Shown: one piece after another, positions 17,228-27,644 of the stretch
Position numbering within the stretch: the first letter of the stretch is position 1
Layout: each line of letters begins with the position of its first letter
Source: Desulfuromonadaceae bacterium
Lineage (GTDB): Bacteria; Desulfobacterota; Desulfuromonadia; Desulfuromonadales; SZUA-401
NCBI GenBank assembly: GCA_003246035.1
Contig: QKBP01000075.1
Location: forward strand, 1 to 64,000
Direction: 5' to 3'
DNA length: 64,000 nucleotides
Made by a program: the position numbers and the translations under genes
Notes under the pieces: generated by a model
The model's database searches: none
Seen by the model: only the letters and a program-made list of their open reading frames with translations
What the model was told of the DNA's origin: nothing

Positions 17228-19111
17228 TCAGTTGGCCGCGAGGTTGTAAGCCTCGAGGTAATTGCCGACCCCCTTGGCGATCGCCGCGGCGGAACGGTTC
17301 TGGAAGTTACTGTCGGTGAGGCGCTGTTCCTCGCGGTGGTTACTGATGAATGCCACCTCGACCAGCACCGAGGGCATGGTCGCGTTCCACAGTACGTGGA
17401 AGGGGCCCTGGCGGACGCCGAGGTCCTTGATGTGCGAGTATTTGCGGGTCAGACCGTCGACCAGGGCCTCCTGGATCTCGGCGGCGAGACGGCTCGACTC
17501 GTTGATCTTGGCGTTGGCCATCAAGTCGAGCAGGATCATGTCGAGGTCGCCGACCTTGGCGAGAGAAGTGCCGTTCTCGCGCGCAACCACCTCGATGACG
17601 TCGTCGTTCTTGGAGAAGTTGAGGTAGTAGGTCTCCACCCCGTACGGCTGGCGGCTGCGGTTGGCGTTGGCGTGAAGCGAGACGAACAGGTCGGCGTCGA
17701 GTCGGTTGGCGATCAGGGTGCGCTCGTCGAGGGGGATGTAGACGTCGCGGTCGCGGGTCAGGATCACCTCGCAGGGGTAGCTCTTTTCGAGCTGCCGGGC
17801 GAGGGACTTGGCGAGCGCCAGGGTGACGTCCTTCTCCATCACCCCGCGCGGGCCGATCGCCCCGGGGTCCTTGCCGCCATGGCCGGGGTCGACCACGATC
17901 CGCAGTTTGCGTCCCGCGGCACTCTCAGGGACCTGCACCTTGCTGGCCTCTGCCGGGGGACGGGTTTCGAGGACATCAGCGAGTTGCTTTTCATCGAGCT
18001 CCGCCCCCCGGGCCGCAGCCGCCCCACCCTGCCCGGCCGAGGCGCTGACAGCCGCGGTTGCGGAAGCGGACGATGACGGCGTGGCCGCACGGGCCGAGAC
18101 GTTCGCTCCGGGACTCGCTCCGCTGCCGGCTTCGAGGTGCTGCGGCTCGCTCGGCTCGATCACCACCGGCTCAACCGGCGTGGACGCCACGGATTCATGC
18201 TCGGGTTTCTCTATGGTGGTGACTGGCCCGCTGACATCGATGATCACCCGGAACGGGTCGTTGAGGGTGAAGACCTGGTAGGGGTGGGCCGCCTCGAGGT
18301 CGAGGACCACCCGCGTCACGTCGTCGCGGTACTGGCCGACCCGGACCCGACGGACCCGCCCGTCTCCGAGCTGCACCGGCTGTGCGAGGTCACCGACGGT
18401 GCTCGGCGTCAGGTCGATGAAGATCCTCGGCACATCCCCCTTGACGAAGCCGGGCTTGGCCTCGGCGTCCTGATCGAGGTCGAGCACCACACGGGTGAAC
18501 TCGGGATAGGTGTGGTAACGGACCCCGCTGAGGGTTCCGTCCCCCGGTGTAGCGTCGGCGACCGACTTCGGCTCGGGTTCCCGGGGGATCGCCTCGGGGG
18601 CAAGCGCCTCGAGGCGCTCACGGGCCACGGCGTGCATGTCGCCGTCGTGATAGATCGTCATGACCCGCCGGTAGTGATCGATGGCCCGGGGAGTGTCCCC
18701 GAGCTTCTGCTCGAGGATCTCCGCGGCGATCAACAGGCCGTCGTCAGCCAGCGAGGAACCGGGGTGCTCAAGAGCGAGTTGATCGAAGTAGGCCACCGCC
18801 TCGCGCAGATCGTCCTTAACGAAGGAAACCTCGTAGAGCCCCTGGGAGACCTTGCCGGCCATGTAGAGGGCGTCGGCGGAGCGCTGGTGGGCGGGGTCCT
18901 GGGCGTGAACCTCGAGGAACAGCGTGCGCACCTTGAGCCACTGGTCACGGTATTTCTGCTTGCGCGGCGACTCGAGGAGCTCGAAGTAGGCCTTACGGGC
19001 CGAGCCGTAGCGCTGCTCCACCGAGGCGGCCTCGGCCGGCTTGACGGTCTGCAGCACGATCGGCACGGCCAGCAGCAGCGCCAGGGCGATCCGGAATACA
19101 GCGATCTTCAC
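17228..19111 (-). CDS. amiC: periplasmic N-acetylmuramoyl-L-alanine amidase with TPR-like and two AMIN segments
   Basis: The 627-residue precursor begins with a signal peptide ([17 protein letters not shown]). Residues about 30-170 form a TPR-like helical region ([33 protein letters not shown]). Two AMIN-type strands sets follow ([16 protein letters not shown] and [20 protein letters not shown]). A low-complexity Ser/Ala linker leads to the Amidase_3 domain with zinc and catalytic motifs [11 protein letters not shown] (about 405), [20 protein letters not shown] and [13 protein letters not shown]. It cleaves peptide stems from peptidoglycan at division. GTG 19111 overlaps the mutS stop (GTGA). 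An NlpD-like protein at 47383-48135 is a possible activator. Confidence 0.9.
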   Translation of the reverse strand: MKIAVFRIALALLLAVPIVLQTVKPAEAASVEQRYGSARKAYFELLESPRKQKYRDQWLKVRTLFLEVHAQDPAHQRSADALYMAGKVSQGLYEVSFVKDDLREAVAYFDQLALEHPGSSLADDGLLIAAEILEQKLGDTPRAIDHYRRVMTIYHDGDMHAVARERLEALAPEAIPREPEPKSVADATPGDGTLSGVRYHTYPEFTRVVLDLDQDAEAKPGFVKGDVPRIFIDLTPSTVGDLAQPVQLGDGRVRRVRVGQYRDDVTRVVLDLEAAHPYQVFTLNDPFRVIIDVSGPVTTIEKPEHESVASTPVEPVVIEPSEPQHLEAGSGASPGANVSARAATPSSSASATAAVSASAGQGGAAAARGAELDEKQLADVLETRPPAEASKVQVPESAAGRKLRIVVDPGHGGKDPGAIGPRGVMEKDVTLALAKSLARQLEKSYPCEVILTRDRDVYIPLDERTLIANRLDADLFVSLHANANRSRQPYGVETYYLNFSKNDDVIEVVARENGTSLAKVGDLDMILLDLMANAKINESSRLAAEIQEALVDGLTRKYSHIKDLGVRQGPFHVLWNATMPSVLVEVAFISNHREEQRLTDSNFQNRSAAAIAKGVGNYLEAYNLAAN

Positions 19112-21723
19112 ACCAGCTCCTTCAGTTCGTTGAGCAGGTTCAGGGCCTCAAGCGGCGTCAGGGACGCGATATCGACCTGCGCCAGACGCTCGCGGACAAG
19201 GTCGTTCTCCCCGGCGAACAGTGTCAGCTGAGGGTTTGCGGCGGCGCGGGGTGCCGCTTCGCTCTCGCGGGCGAGACGCGGTGAGCCGTCGGGATCGAGC
19301 TCCCCTGCCTCCAGATTGCGCAGAACTTCCTTGGCCCGCTCAATTACCGGGCTCGGCAAGCCGGCCAGACGGGCCACCTGGATACCGTAGGAGTGGCTCG
19401 CGGGGCCGGGGACGATGCGGCGCAGGAAGACGACCTGGTCGTTCCATTCGCGCACCGCGACGTTGAAGTTTCTGATCCTTTCACGGGTCATGCCAAGCTC
19501 GGTGAGCTCGTGGTAATGGGTCGCGAAAAGGGTCTTGGCGGCGACCGGCGCGTGGTCGTGGAGGTACTCGGCAACCGCCCAGGCGATGCTGACACCGTCG
19601 AAGGTGCTGGTCCCGCGGCCGATCTCGTCGAGGATCACCAGGCTGCGCGGGGTAGCGTGGTGGAGGATGTTGGCGGTCTCGTTCATCTCGACCATGAAGG
19701 TCGACAGTCCCCGGGCCAGGTTGTCGCTCGCCCCTACCCGGGTGAAGATCCGGTCGACCACCCCGATGCGGGCGCGCTTGGCGGGGACGAAGGAGCCGAT
19801 CTGGGCCATCAGGGTGATCAGCGCCACCTGGCGCATGAAGGTCGACTTGCCGGCCATGTTGGGGCCGGTGATGATCAGAAGCTGGTTCTCCCGGTTGTCG
19901 AGCAGCACGTCGTTGGGGACGAAGCGCTCGCCGAGGCTCATGGCCTCGATTACAGGGTGGCGCCCCTCCTCGATCGTGAGCACGTCGTCGTCGCAGATTT
20001 CGGGGCGGACGTAGCGGCGATCGTGCGCCAGCTCGGCGAGAGCGAGGAGCACGTCGAGCCGCGCGAGCTGGCGGGCGGTCTCCTGGATCCGGTTCCCGCA
20101 GGCAGCGACCTGCTGGCGGACCTCGACAAACACCGCGTACTCGAGGGCGATCATGCGCTCCTCGGCACCGAGGACTTTGCTCTCGTATTCCTTGAGGGTC
20201 GGGGTAATGTAGCGCTCGGCGTTGGCCAGGGTCTGTTTGCGCTCGTAGTCCGCGGGGACCTTGTCGAGATGGGAGCGGGTAATCTCGATGTAGTAGCCGA
20301 AGACCTTGTTATAGCGAACCTTGAGCGAGGCGATTCCGGTACGCTGGCGCTCGTCCCCCTCGAGGCGTGCGATCCACCCCTTCCCTTCGCGGCTGATGGT
20401 GCGCAGCTCGTCGAGCTCGGGGTTGAAGCCGTCACGGATCAGCCCCCCCTCGCGCAGTGTAACCGGCGGGTCATCGGCGAATGCCACGGCCACCAGCGTG
20501 GCAACGTCGTCAACCGGGTCGAGCAGCTGACGCATCTCGACGAGCAGCGGCGCCTGGAGCTCGGCCATGCGCTCGATGACCGCCGGAAGACGTACTAGGG
20601 ACTGGCGAAGGGCGACCAGGTCACGGGCGTTGGCGGTCCCCATGATCGCCCTTGTCACCAGGCGTTCGAGGTCGTAAACCCCGTCGAGCGCCTCGCGCAG
20701 ATCGGCACGCAGGAAGCTCTCGGCGAGCAGCTCCTCGACCGCCGCATGGCGGTCCTTGATCGCGGCCACGTCGACCAGGGGGTAGTTGAGCCAGCGCCGC
20801 AGCAGGCGCCCCCCCATGGCGGTAACGGTGCGATCAAGCACCGCGAGCAGACTCCCCTTGCGCTTGCCGTCCTGGAGGTTGGCGTTGAGTTCGAGGTTGC
20901 GCCGGGTCGCCTCGTCGAGGGCCAGGTGCTCGCTGCTGCTGTAGGTACTCAGGGAGCGGATGTGGCTGGTCGCCCCCATCTGGGTCTCGCGTAGATAGTG
21001 GAGAGCCCCGCCGGCCGCGGAGACGGCCGCCGGGAGCTGGCTGCAGCCGAACGGGTCGAGGTTCGCGACCTCGAAGAAGGAGGTCAACTCGCCGCGCGCC
21101 CGGTCGAGTTCAAAGACGTGCTCAGGGAGGCGGTTGACGCTCCGCCCGGAGAGGCTGTAGCCGAGGGACTCGGCCAGCGCCTCGCCGGCTTCCGAGTCGG
21201 GGACCAGGACCTCCTTCGGCTGGGCCGAGGCGATCTCGGTGCGGACCTCTTCGCTGCCGGAGGCCTGGGTGACGCGAAACTCGCCGGTGGTAATGTCGAC
21301 CAGTGCGACCCCGCAGTTCTCCCCGGAAGGGGCGAGCGCCATCAGGTAGTTGTTCTCCTTGGGGCGCAGGTTCCCGGTGTCGGTGACCAGCCCCGGAGTC
21401 ACGACCTGGACCACTTCGCGCTGGACGATCCCCTTGGCCTGCTTAGGATCCTCGACCTGTTCACAGATCGCGACCTTGTGGCCGTGCTCTACCAGCTTGG
21501 CGATATACGGTTGACAGCTGTGATGAGGGATGCCGCAGAGGGGGATCTCGTCGTTGGCCCCCTTGTTGCGCGAAGTCAGGGTAATGTCGAGGACCTTGGC
21601 CGCAGTGACCGCGTCGTCCATGAACATTTCATAGAAATCGCCAAGGCGGAAAAAAAGAATCGCGTCAGGATACCGCGACTTGATCTCGAGGTATTGACGC
21701 ATCATGGGGGTTGCTGCGGACAT
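19108..21723 (-). CDS. mutS: DNA mismatch repair protein MutS
   Basis: The 871-residue product starts [20 protein letters not shown] and includes the mismatch-binding FxE motif ([11 protein letters not shown]). The connector, core and clamp domains follow. The ATPase has Walker [12 protein letters not shown] (about residue 619), then [18 protein letters not shown] and [17 protein letters not shown] longer in-frame start at 21816 is rejected because the family begins at this Met. No strong Shine-Dalgarno is seen. A hairpin followed by a T run lies 25-47 bases upstream of the start and may modulate transcription. Confidence 0.95.
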   Translation of the reverse strand: MSAATPMMRQYLEIKSRYPDAILFFRLGDFYEMFMDDAVTAAKVLDITLTSRNKGANDEIPLCGIPHHSCQPYIAKLVEHGHKVAICEQVEDPKQAKGIVQREVVQVVTPGLVTDTGNLRPKENNYLMALAPSGENCGVALVDITTGEFRVTQASGSEEVRTEIASAQPKEVLVPDSEAGEALAESLGYSLSGRSVNRLPEHVFELDRARGELTSFFEVANLDPFGCSQLPAAVSAAGGALHYLRETQMGATSHIRSLSTYSSSEHLALDEATRRNLELNANLQDGKRKGSLLAVLDRTVTAMGGRLLRRWLNYPLVDVAAIKDRHAAVEELLAESFLRADLREALDGVYDLERLVTRAIMGTANARDLVALRQSLVRLPAVIERMAELQAPLLVEMRQLLDPVDDVATLVAVAFADDPPVTLREGGLIRDGFNPELDELRTISREGKGWIARLEGDERQRTGIASLKVRYNKVFGYYIEITRSHLDKVPADYERKQTLANAERYITPTLKEYESKVLGAEERMIALEYAVFVEVRQQVAACGNRIQETARQLARLDVLLALAELAHDRRYVRPEICDDDVLTIEEGRHPVIEAMSLGERFVPNDVLLDNRENQLLIITGPNMAGKSTFMRQVALITLMAQIGSFVPAKRARIGVVDRIFTRVGASDNLARGLSTFMVEMNETANILHHATPRSLVILDEIGRGTSTFDGVSIAWAVAEYLHDHAPVAAKTLFATHYHELTELGMTRERIRNFNVAVREWNDQVVFLRRIVPGPASHSYGIQVARLAGLPSPVIERAKEVLRNLEAGELDPDGSPRLARESEAAPRAAANPQLTLFAGENDLVRERLAQVDIASLTPLEALNLLNELKELV

Positions 21724-21747
21724 GCACTCAAGGCCCTTCAAAGATAT

Positions 21748-21770
21748 AAAAAAACGCCGCGCGGGCAGCG
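21748..21770 (-). terminator. terminator- or attenuator-like hairpin in the mutS leader
   Basis: On the minus strand, CGCTG-CCCGCG-CGGCG (one G-T pair) is followed by seven T, ending 25 bases before the mutS ATG. No minus-strand gene lies just upstream to be terminated (the neighbour is divergent). If it works it would act inside the mutS leader. The stem is short. Confidence 0.35.
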
Positions 21771-21834
21771 ATGTTATGTTAACAAAAGGCGCCCCCCGCT
21801 GTAAATAGTCCAACACCGCGGAAACACTTCCGGG

Positions 21835-21863
21835 TTGTGCTCACGCGGTGCAAATGGTATCCA
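21835..21863 (+). promoter_or_regulatory. candidate promoter of the 21891-23322 gene pair
   Basis: TTGTGC (21835-21840), a 17-base spacer and TATCCA (21858-21863) precede the ATG at 21891 by 27 bases. Both boxes are only partial matches. Confidence 0.3.
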
Positions 21864-21890
21864 TAACCGACTTCACACGGGGAGGGACCC

Positions 21891-22391
21891 ATGAACCCGA
21901 ACGAAACCCGACTTCCCTTCAGCGAGGCCGACTTCGACGTCGCGACCCTCGAAGACGAGATCCGCGCCGACCGGCTGTGCACCGATCTGCTGCGGGATTT
22001 TGCCGCCGCCCAGGTCCGTGACCACGGGCTCCCGCCCCGGGATGCCGGCCTCCTGGCCCACGGCGCCGACCCGTTCCTGCGCGATTTCCTGATCGCCGAC
22101 CGCCATGAAAACGTCTTTCGACCCAGCCCCGGGCGAGTTCGCCAGTATGCGGGCCATTTCTACATCGTCCGGGCCATGGAGCCGAACCGTGCCGAGCTCG
22201 CCTCGATCCTCGCCGGCATCGAGGCCTTCTACCGACACTGCGGTGATCACGGCGCGGTAAACCACGACCGGGTCGATGCTATCGCCGCGGAATGTGCCGA
22301 GATCGAAACCTACGCCGCGCGCATCGAGCAGTTCTGGGAGCTCGAGGACGACGGATTCCTGGCCTGGCGGGACGCCATCCCGATCGACTGA
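21891..22391 (+). CDS. conserved hypothetical protein
   Basis: The 166-residue soluble protein is acidic, begins MNPNETRLPFSEADFDVATL and has a strong Shine-Dalgarno (GGGGAGGG, six bases upstream). It is predicted helical, with charged stretches such as LDEIRADR-like and AAECAEIETYAARIEQFW. It has four Cys but no CxxC pair. I see no membrane segment or catalytic motif. The stop is one base before the start of a CDF metal transporter, so the pair is probably co-transcribed. The family is not recognised. Confidence 0.75.
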   Translation: MNPNETRLPFSEADFDVATLEDEIRADRLCTDLLRDFAAAQVRDHGLPPRDAGLLAHGADPFLRDFLIADRHENVFRPSPGRVRQYAGHFYIVRAMEPNRAELASILAGIEAFYRHCGDHGAVNHDRVDAIAAECAEIETYAARIEQFWELEDDGFLAWRDAIPID

Positions 22392-22392
22392 C

Positions 22393-23322
22393 ATGCACGA
22401 CCACGCGCAACGTAAAATCCAGGCGGCTCGTATCGCCGTCGCCACCGCCACCACCCTGGCCCTGCTCAAGGGCGGGACCGGGCTGCTGACCGGCTCGATG
22501 GCGATCCTGACCTCGGCGGTCGACAGTCTGCTCGACATCGTCATGTCCGGCATCAACTACCTGGCGATCCGGCACGCCGAGCGCCCCGCCGACGAGTGCC
22601 ACCCCTTCGGGCACGGCAAGTACGAGACCCTGGCGACGATCTTCCAGGCGCTGGTGATCGCCGCTTCGGGGTTGTGGATCATCGTCGAGTCCGCGCAGCG
22701 GCTCCATGTCGGGAGTGAACTCTCAGCGCTGGGCGGTGGGGTGCTGGTGCTGCTTGCGGCATCCGCGGCCTCGCTGGTCCTCTGCCGCTACCTGAAGCGG
22801 GTCGCCAGCGAGACCGATTCGTCGGCCCTGGCCGCCGATGCCCTGCACTTCAGCATGGACATCTACACCAACCTGGTGCTGGCCCTCGGCGTGGCGGCCG
22901 TGCTGCTGTTCGACCAGTCCTGGATCGACCCGGCCCTCTCGATCCTGGTCGCGCTCTACATCCTCTGGCAGGCCTTTGGACTGCTACGCCACGCGATCGG
23001 CGACATGCTCGACCGTGAGCTGCCGGCCGAGATGCAGGAACGGATCGACGCGCTGATCCGCACCTTCGACGAGCACGCCCTCGACTACCACAACCTCCGG
23101 ACCCGCAGGGCCGGATCGCACAAGATCATGGATTTCCACCTCACCCTCTGCAAGCACCTCTCGGTCGAGGAGGCCCACGAGATCGCCGACCGCCTCGAAA
23201 AGCGGATCGAGGAGGAACTCCAGCCGGCCGACGTGACCATCCACATCGAGCCGTGCGCGCGCAGCGAGTGTCCCGGCTACCAGCTCTGCGGCAAGCGCGA
23301 CGAGCTGCGTCGCCAGGCATGA
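22393..23322 (+). CDS. cation diffusion facilitator (FieF/CzcD-type) metal transporter
   Basis: The 309-residue protein has six transmembrane helices. The intramembrane metal site is visible as DSLLD in helix 2 (SAVDSLLDIVMSG) and HFSMD in helix 5 (ADALHFSMDIYTN), the D-x3-D / H-x3-D pattern of Zn/Fe/Cd exporters. HPFGHGKYET lies between helices 2 and 3. The cytoplasmic C-terminal domain contains MDFHLTLCKHLSVEEAHEI. It ends in an extra Cys-rich tail (EPCARSECPGYQLCGK) that could bind metal. It likely exports a divalent cation in exchange for protons. Confidence 0.9.
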   Translation: MHDHAQRKIQAARIAVATATTLALLKGGTGLLTGSMAILTSAVDSLLDIVMSGINYLAIRHAERPADECHPFGHGKYETLATIFQALVIAASGLWIIVESAQRLHVGSELSALGGGVLVLLAASAASLVLCRYLKRVASETDSSALAADALHFSMDIYTNLVLALGVAAVLLFDQSWIDPALSILVALYILWQAFGLLRHAIGDMLDRELPAEMQERIDALIRTFDEHALDYHNLRTRRAGSHKIMDFHLTLCKHLSVEEAHEIADRLEKRIEEELQPADVTIHIEPCARSECPGYQLCGKRDELRRQA

Positions 23323-23348
23323 AAAAGGCCGAGCACCCTGCCCGGCCT
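23322..23348 (-). terminator. Rho-independent terminator of pfkA
   Basis: On the minus strand AGGCCG and CGGCCT form a stem with an 11-base loop, followed by a run of five T. It begins 10 bases after the pfkA stop. The plus-strand reading lacks a T run, so it serves mainly the minus strand. Confidence 0.7.
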
Positions 23349-23358
23349 GGCTTCTATC

Positions 23359-24450
<1,092 letters not shown>

Positions 24451-24451
24451 A

Positions 24452-25399
24452 TCACTCTCCTTCTGCAAGCAGGGCAGCGCCGAGAACCCCGGCGTCGTCG
24501 CCGAGGGTGGCGGCCCGGATGGCCAGCCTCTCCCCCTGACGGGCAAAGGCCCGGGCTGCAAGTTCGCTTTTCAGGGCGGGGAGCATCCATTCGAGGGCGG
24601 CTGCCGCCCCCCCTCCGATCACGACCCCCTCGAGATTGAGGAGGTTGGCGGCGACACCGGCGATGACCTGACCGAGGCGGCTGCCGGCGCGTCGATAGGC
24701 TTCTCTCGCGAGCAGGTCCCCCCGCGCGGCGGCGGCGGCAAGCTGGGCACCGTCCAGGGATTCGATCTCGGCCTTACTGAAAGCGTGAGGATACCCCTCC
24801 TCGGCCAGCCCTCTGGCGGTGGCGAGAATCGCGCGGGCCGAGGCGTACTGCTCGAGGCAGCCGCGGCTGCCACAGCCACAGGGAATCCCGTCGGGCTCGA
24901 CCATCACGTGACCGATTTCTCCAGCCAGGCCGTCAGCGCCGCGCCACAACCGGCCATCGAGGATCAGCGCGCCGCCGACCCCGGTCCCGAGGGTCAGCAT
25001 CAGCAGCGCGGTGAGGCCGCGGCCGGCGCCGCAGGCGTGCTCACCGACGGCGGCTGCATCGGCGTCGTTGCAGAGATGAAGCGGGAGGTCGTCGGGGAGC
25101 GTGAGGTGTTGGGCGAGCTCGACGCCGTCGAGGAAAGGGAGGTTGGGAGACTGGAGCACCCGGCTCTGCGAGACCGTGCCGGGGATCCCGAGCCCCACCG
25201 CCCTGAGGCTAAGCCCGCGCTGACAGGCGCAAGCCGTGAGGCTGGCGAGCAGTTCGTTCAGTTGGGCAGCCAGCGCCTGCGTACCGTCTCGCGGCGTCGG
25301 CAGGTGTAAGCGCTCGACGACCTCAGCGCGCGCGGAAATCAGAGCCGCACGCAGATGCGTCCCCCCGAGGTCGATGCCGATGCTCGCGGATAGCTTCAT
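24452..25399 (-). CDS. glk: ROK-family glucokinase
   Basis: The 315-residue protein begins MKLSASIGIDLGGTHLRAAL with the phosphate-binding DLGGT motif. It carries the catalytic NDADAAAVGE (Asp112), His164 in GEIGH and the ROK zinc motif C-G-C-G-S-R-G-C-L-E (Cys174, Cys176, Cys181). It probably phosphorylates glucose with ATP, and the adjacent pfkA supports a glycolytic role. N-acetylmannosamine or another sugar cannot be ruled out. The start is 3 bases after the exbD stop with no visible ribosome-binding site, so translation is probably coupled. Confidence 0.85.
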   Translation of the reverse strand: MKLSASIGIDLGGTHLRAALISARAEVVERLHLPTPRDGTQALAAQLNELLASLTACACQRGLSLRAVGLGIPGTVSQSRVLQSPNLPFLDGVELAQHLTLPDDLPLHLCNDADAAAVGEHACGAGRGLTALLMLTLGTGVGGALILDGRLWRGADGLAGEIGHVMVEPDGIPCGCGSRGCLEQYASARAILATARGLAEEGYPHAFSKAEIESLDGAQLAAAAARGDLLAREAYRRAGSRLGQVIAGVAANLLNLEGVVIGGGAAAALEWMLPALKSELAARAFARQGERLAIRAATLGDDAGVLGAALLAEGE

Positions 25400-25402
25400 G
25401 GT

Positions 25403-25807
25403 TTACTGGCGCGGTTCGGTGGCGATCGCCAGCTTGACGAATCCTCGCGCCCGGGCCATGTCCATCAGGGTGACGACGCGCCCGTGCTTGGAGCTCTCGT
25501 CGGCCAGCAGGATAAACGTCATGTTGGCGGCACGGTCACGATACCCGTCGAGTTCCCGCCCGAAGTCCTCCAGGGTGTAGCGCTTCTCCTTGATGAAGAT
25601 CTCCCCCTGGCGGTTCACCTGGACACGCAGCTCCTTCGGCTCGCGGTCGATCGGGCGGGCATCGGCATCCGGGAGCTTGATCGACAGCCCGGAGGTCTCG
25701 ACGAAGGTGGTGGAGATCATGAAGAAGATCAGCAGCAGGAACACCACGTCGATCATCGGGGTCAGGTCGGGGCGCACCTCGTCTCGGCGTTTGCGGCGGA
25801 AAGCCAT
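25403..25807 (-). CDS. exbD: ExbD/TolR-family biopolymer transport protein
   Basis: The 134-residue protein has a short cytoplasmic N-terminus (MAFRRKRRDEVRPDLTPMID). One transmembrane helix (VVFLLLIFFMIS) carries the conserved Asp (MIDVVFLLLIFF) that forms the proton path. The periplasmic domain follows (IKLPDADARPI, FILLADESSKHGRVVTLMD). With ExbB it forms the proton-driven motor that energises TonB- or TolA-type partners. It lies 3 bases after exbB. No tonB gene is in the window, so the partner is unknown. Confidence 0.9.
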   Translation of the reverse strand: MAFRRKRRDEVRPDLTPMIDVVFLLLIFFMISTTFVETSGLSIKLPDADARPIDREPKELRVQVNRQGEIFIKEKRYTLEDFGRELDGYRDRAANMTFILLADESSKHGRVVTLMDMARARGFVKLAIATEPRQ

Positions 25808-25810
25808 GCG

Positions 25811-26410
25811 TTATTCTCCGAGCTTGTTGACCAGGTGCAGGGAGTGCTCCTCCAGCTCGAGCACCAGGTTGTCGGCCCGGCTGGTCAGGTAGCGATGCAG
25901 CAGGATGGTCGGGATCGACACGGCGAGACCGGTCGCGGTCGTGATCAGCGCCTCGGAGATTCCGCCGCCGAGCGTCGCAGGGGTGCCGACGCCGGCGATC
26001 GAGATCACCGTGAAGGCCTTGATCATCCCGAGCACCGTACCGAGCAGACCGAGTAGCGGGGTGATCGTGGCGATCGTCGCCATCAGGCCGAGGTACCGCT
26101 CCAGAGGAGCAGCCTCGCGCGTCCCGACCTCCTCGACCAGGGTCTTCAGGTGCTCGCGGCTTTTCCCGCGGGCACGCAGCGCCGTGGTGAAAATGCGCGA
26201 AAGCGGGGTATCCTCACGTTCGCAGACCGCGAGCGCCTCGTCGGAGCGCTGGTGCTCGACCAGGCTGTCGATCTCGCGCACCAGCGGCGCGATCCCCTTC
26301 GTCAGACGGGAGAAGGTAAAGAAACGTTCGCAGAAGATCGCGAGGGCCAGGACAGAGCAGAGGAAGATCGGGTACATCAGTACCCCCCCCTTGTGAAACA
26401 GTTCGAGCAT
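25811..26410 (-). CDS. exbB: ExbB/TolQ/MotA-family proton channel protein
   Basis: The 199-residue protein begins MLELFHKGGVLMYPIFLCSV and has three transmembrane helices, near residues 10-28, 103-125 and 145-170. The family signature is seen in LGLMATIATITPLLGLLGTV and ISEALITTATGLAVSIPTIL. ATG 26410 gives the usual family length; the AAGGA upstream is at a long distance (12 bases). It forms a pentameric channel with ExbD. It follows lapA by 8 bases and leads into exbD, glk and pfkA. Confidence 0.9.
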   Translation of the reverse strand: MLELFHKGGVLMYPIFLCSVLALAIFCERFFTFSRLTKGIAPLVREIDSLVEHQRSDEALAVCEREDTPLSRIFTTALRARGKSREHLKTLVEEVGTREAAPLERYLGLMATIATITPLLGLLGTVLGMIKAFTVISIAGVGTPATLGGGISEALITTATGLAVSIPTILLHRYLTSRADNLVLELEEHSLHLVNKLGE

Positions 26411-26418
26411 GGGAACAA

Positions 26419-26727
26419 TCAGTCCTTTCGAAGAATCTGGGTCGCGTCGGGATCGTGACCTGGCCGAACAGGCGCGTCCGCAGCGGGTGCCGACGATCGA
26501 TCCGGCTGTGGCTTCGCGCTCCCCTTGCGGCGCACCCGAACCAGCAGCAGAAGCACCAGCGTGAACAGTATGCCGAGCAGGAAAAACCCGGCGGCGACCA
26601 GCGACAGCGAGACTCCTGGAGTCTCCCAAATCAGGAAGCGAAGCGTGACCGGCGCGGTATTGCCGGCAACAAAGGCGAGAACAGCCGTGAGCAGGGTCAG
26701 GGCGAAGACGAGCTTGACATAGCGCAT
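26419..26727 (-). CDS. LapA (DUF1049)-family small membrane protein
   Basis: The 102-residue protein has two transmembrane helices (residues about 5-25 and 40-65). NTAPVTLRFLIWETPGVSLSL lies between them and matches the LapA-domain core N-x2-PV-x-v-x-f. A basic, then disordered Pro/Ala-rich cytoplasmic tail ends QILRKD. LapA-type proteins are associated with lipopolysaccharide assembly in enterics; the role here is unknown. It sits between the phosphoesterase gene (11 bases upstream) and exbB. Confidence 0.8.
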   Translation of the reverse strand: MRYVKLVFALTLLTAVLAFVAGNTAPVTLRFLIWETPGVSLSLVAAGFFLLGILFTLVLLLLVRVRRKGSAKPQPDRSSAPAADAPVRPGHDPDATQILRKD

Positions 26728-26738
26728 GACAGCTCCGA

Positions 26739-27227
26739 TCAGTCGAGGTTGAGAATCTGGGCGCTAACGGTTGCGTCGATCTCAATCAGCCCGACCGTGT
26801 GATGCCGGGCATCGCGACGGTCGGCCGCGCTCCCGGGGTTGAACAGCAAAATTCCCTGATGGTCCCGACAGAGCGGGCGATGGGTGTGGCCGTAGACCAG
26901 GACATCGATCCTCTCGTGGGCGAATTCCTGGAGCAGGCGCTGCTCCAACCCTCCCGGAGGACCCCAGCCGTGGATCAGGCCGATTCTCTTTCCCGCAGCG
27001 GTGATGATGCGACGCAGCGGAAGGCTGCAGCGACCGCTGTCCATGTTGCCACGGACGGCATAGACCGGGCAGACGGTGACGACATCGAGGATCTCCTCGC
27101 GAACCAGGTCACCGGCATGCAGCAGCATGTCGACACCCCGCAGAGGACCTTCCATCAAGGTGTCGATGAACGCCATCCCGGTCTCGATATCGCTGAAGTG
27201 GGTATCCGATATGACGCCGATCTTCAT
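26739..27227 (-). CDS. YfcE/MJ0936-family metallophosphoesterase
   Basis: The 162-residue protein starts MKIGVISDTHFSD. The calcineurin-like metal motifs are in order: DTH, LLHAGDLV, VRGNMD, LIHGWGPP and YGHTHRP. Enzymes of this family are small phosphodiesterases with broad activity in vitro and no agreed natural substrate. ATG 27227 has TTCGGAGG upstream, which excludes the longer in-frame start at 27275. It is the first gene of the yfcE-lapA-exbBD-glk-pfkA row. Confidence 0.88.
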   Translation of the reverse strand: MKIGVISDTHFSDIETGMAFIDTLMEGPLRGVDMLLHAGDLVREEILDVVTVCPVYAVRGNMDSGRCSLPLRRIITAAGKRIGLIHGWGPPGGLEQRLLQEFAHERIDVLVYGHTHRPLCRDHQGILLFNPGSAADRRDARHHTVGLIEIDATVSAQILNLD

Positions 27228-27644
27228 GTAGCCTCCGAACACTCCGTTTTTACCGCGGCCACAGGGATACGTCAACTCCGCGTACGGTGAAAATCAGCGT
27301 GGCTGTTTTTCGCCACAATCGGCGGATCAAAACGTCCTCACGATGCGTCGCTTACCTCGAAGATGAATTAAAATCAGCCGACATTACATAACAAATGAAC
27401 TTTATCGTCGTGCGATTGCAATTGGCACCTTGATTGCTAAATTGATAAAGATGCAGACTTATCCGACTAATGTATTCGGGATTATCTTGACTCGTTACCT
27501 GCGTTCAGATAAAACGTTGCCTTTAACTAGAGTAAAATTTTTAACTCAAACTAAACTCGCTCTCCGTGCAGCCGTGGCCGCCCTACTCCCCCACGGCACC
27601 CCTCAGTACGGGAAGTGACACAACGCAAGGGAGGAAAAAGAGGT
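27228..27644. other. AT-richer divergent intergenic region between the phosphoesterase gene and maeB
   Basis: This 417-base gap is much richer in A+T between about 27340 and 27570 than the flanking genes. It holds a sigma-54-type promoter (27423-27438). A weaker sigma-70-like pair is also present (TTGACT at 27487-27492 with TAAAAC 17 bases further). The maeB Shine-Dalgarno (GGGAGG, about 27630-27635) closes the region. A small open frame (27430-27618) has no start-site support or recognisable product and I do not call it. For a sigma-54 promoter an activator-binding site would be expected upstream; I could not identify one. Confidence 0.6.
27423..27438 (+). promoter_or_regulatory. sigma-54 (RpoN) -24/-12 promoter upstream of maeB
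   Basis: The sequence TTGGCACCTTGATTGCT contains TGGCAC, five bases and TTGCT. GG and GC are separated by exactly 10 bases, as required for RpoN promoters. The expected transcript start is near 27449, giving a leader of about 195 bases before maeB. Confidence 0.7.

Noticed and set aside
15990..17249. Plus-strand open frames opposite glnD, pheT, hom and rpoS
   Set aside because: All are shadows of well-supported minus-strand genes, with no start signals or recognisable products.
27430..27618. Small open frame of 62 codons upstream of maeB
   Set aside because: It lies across the sigma-54 promoter region and has no Shine-Dalgarno. The AT-rich composition explains its sequence.
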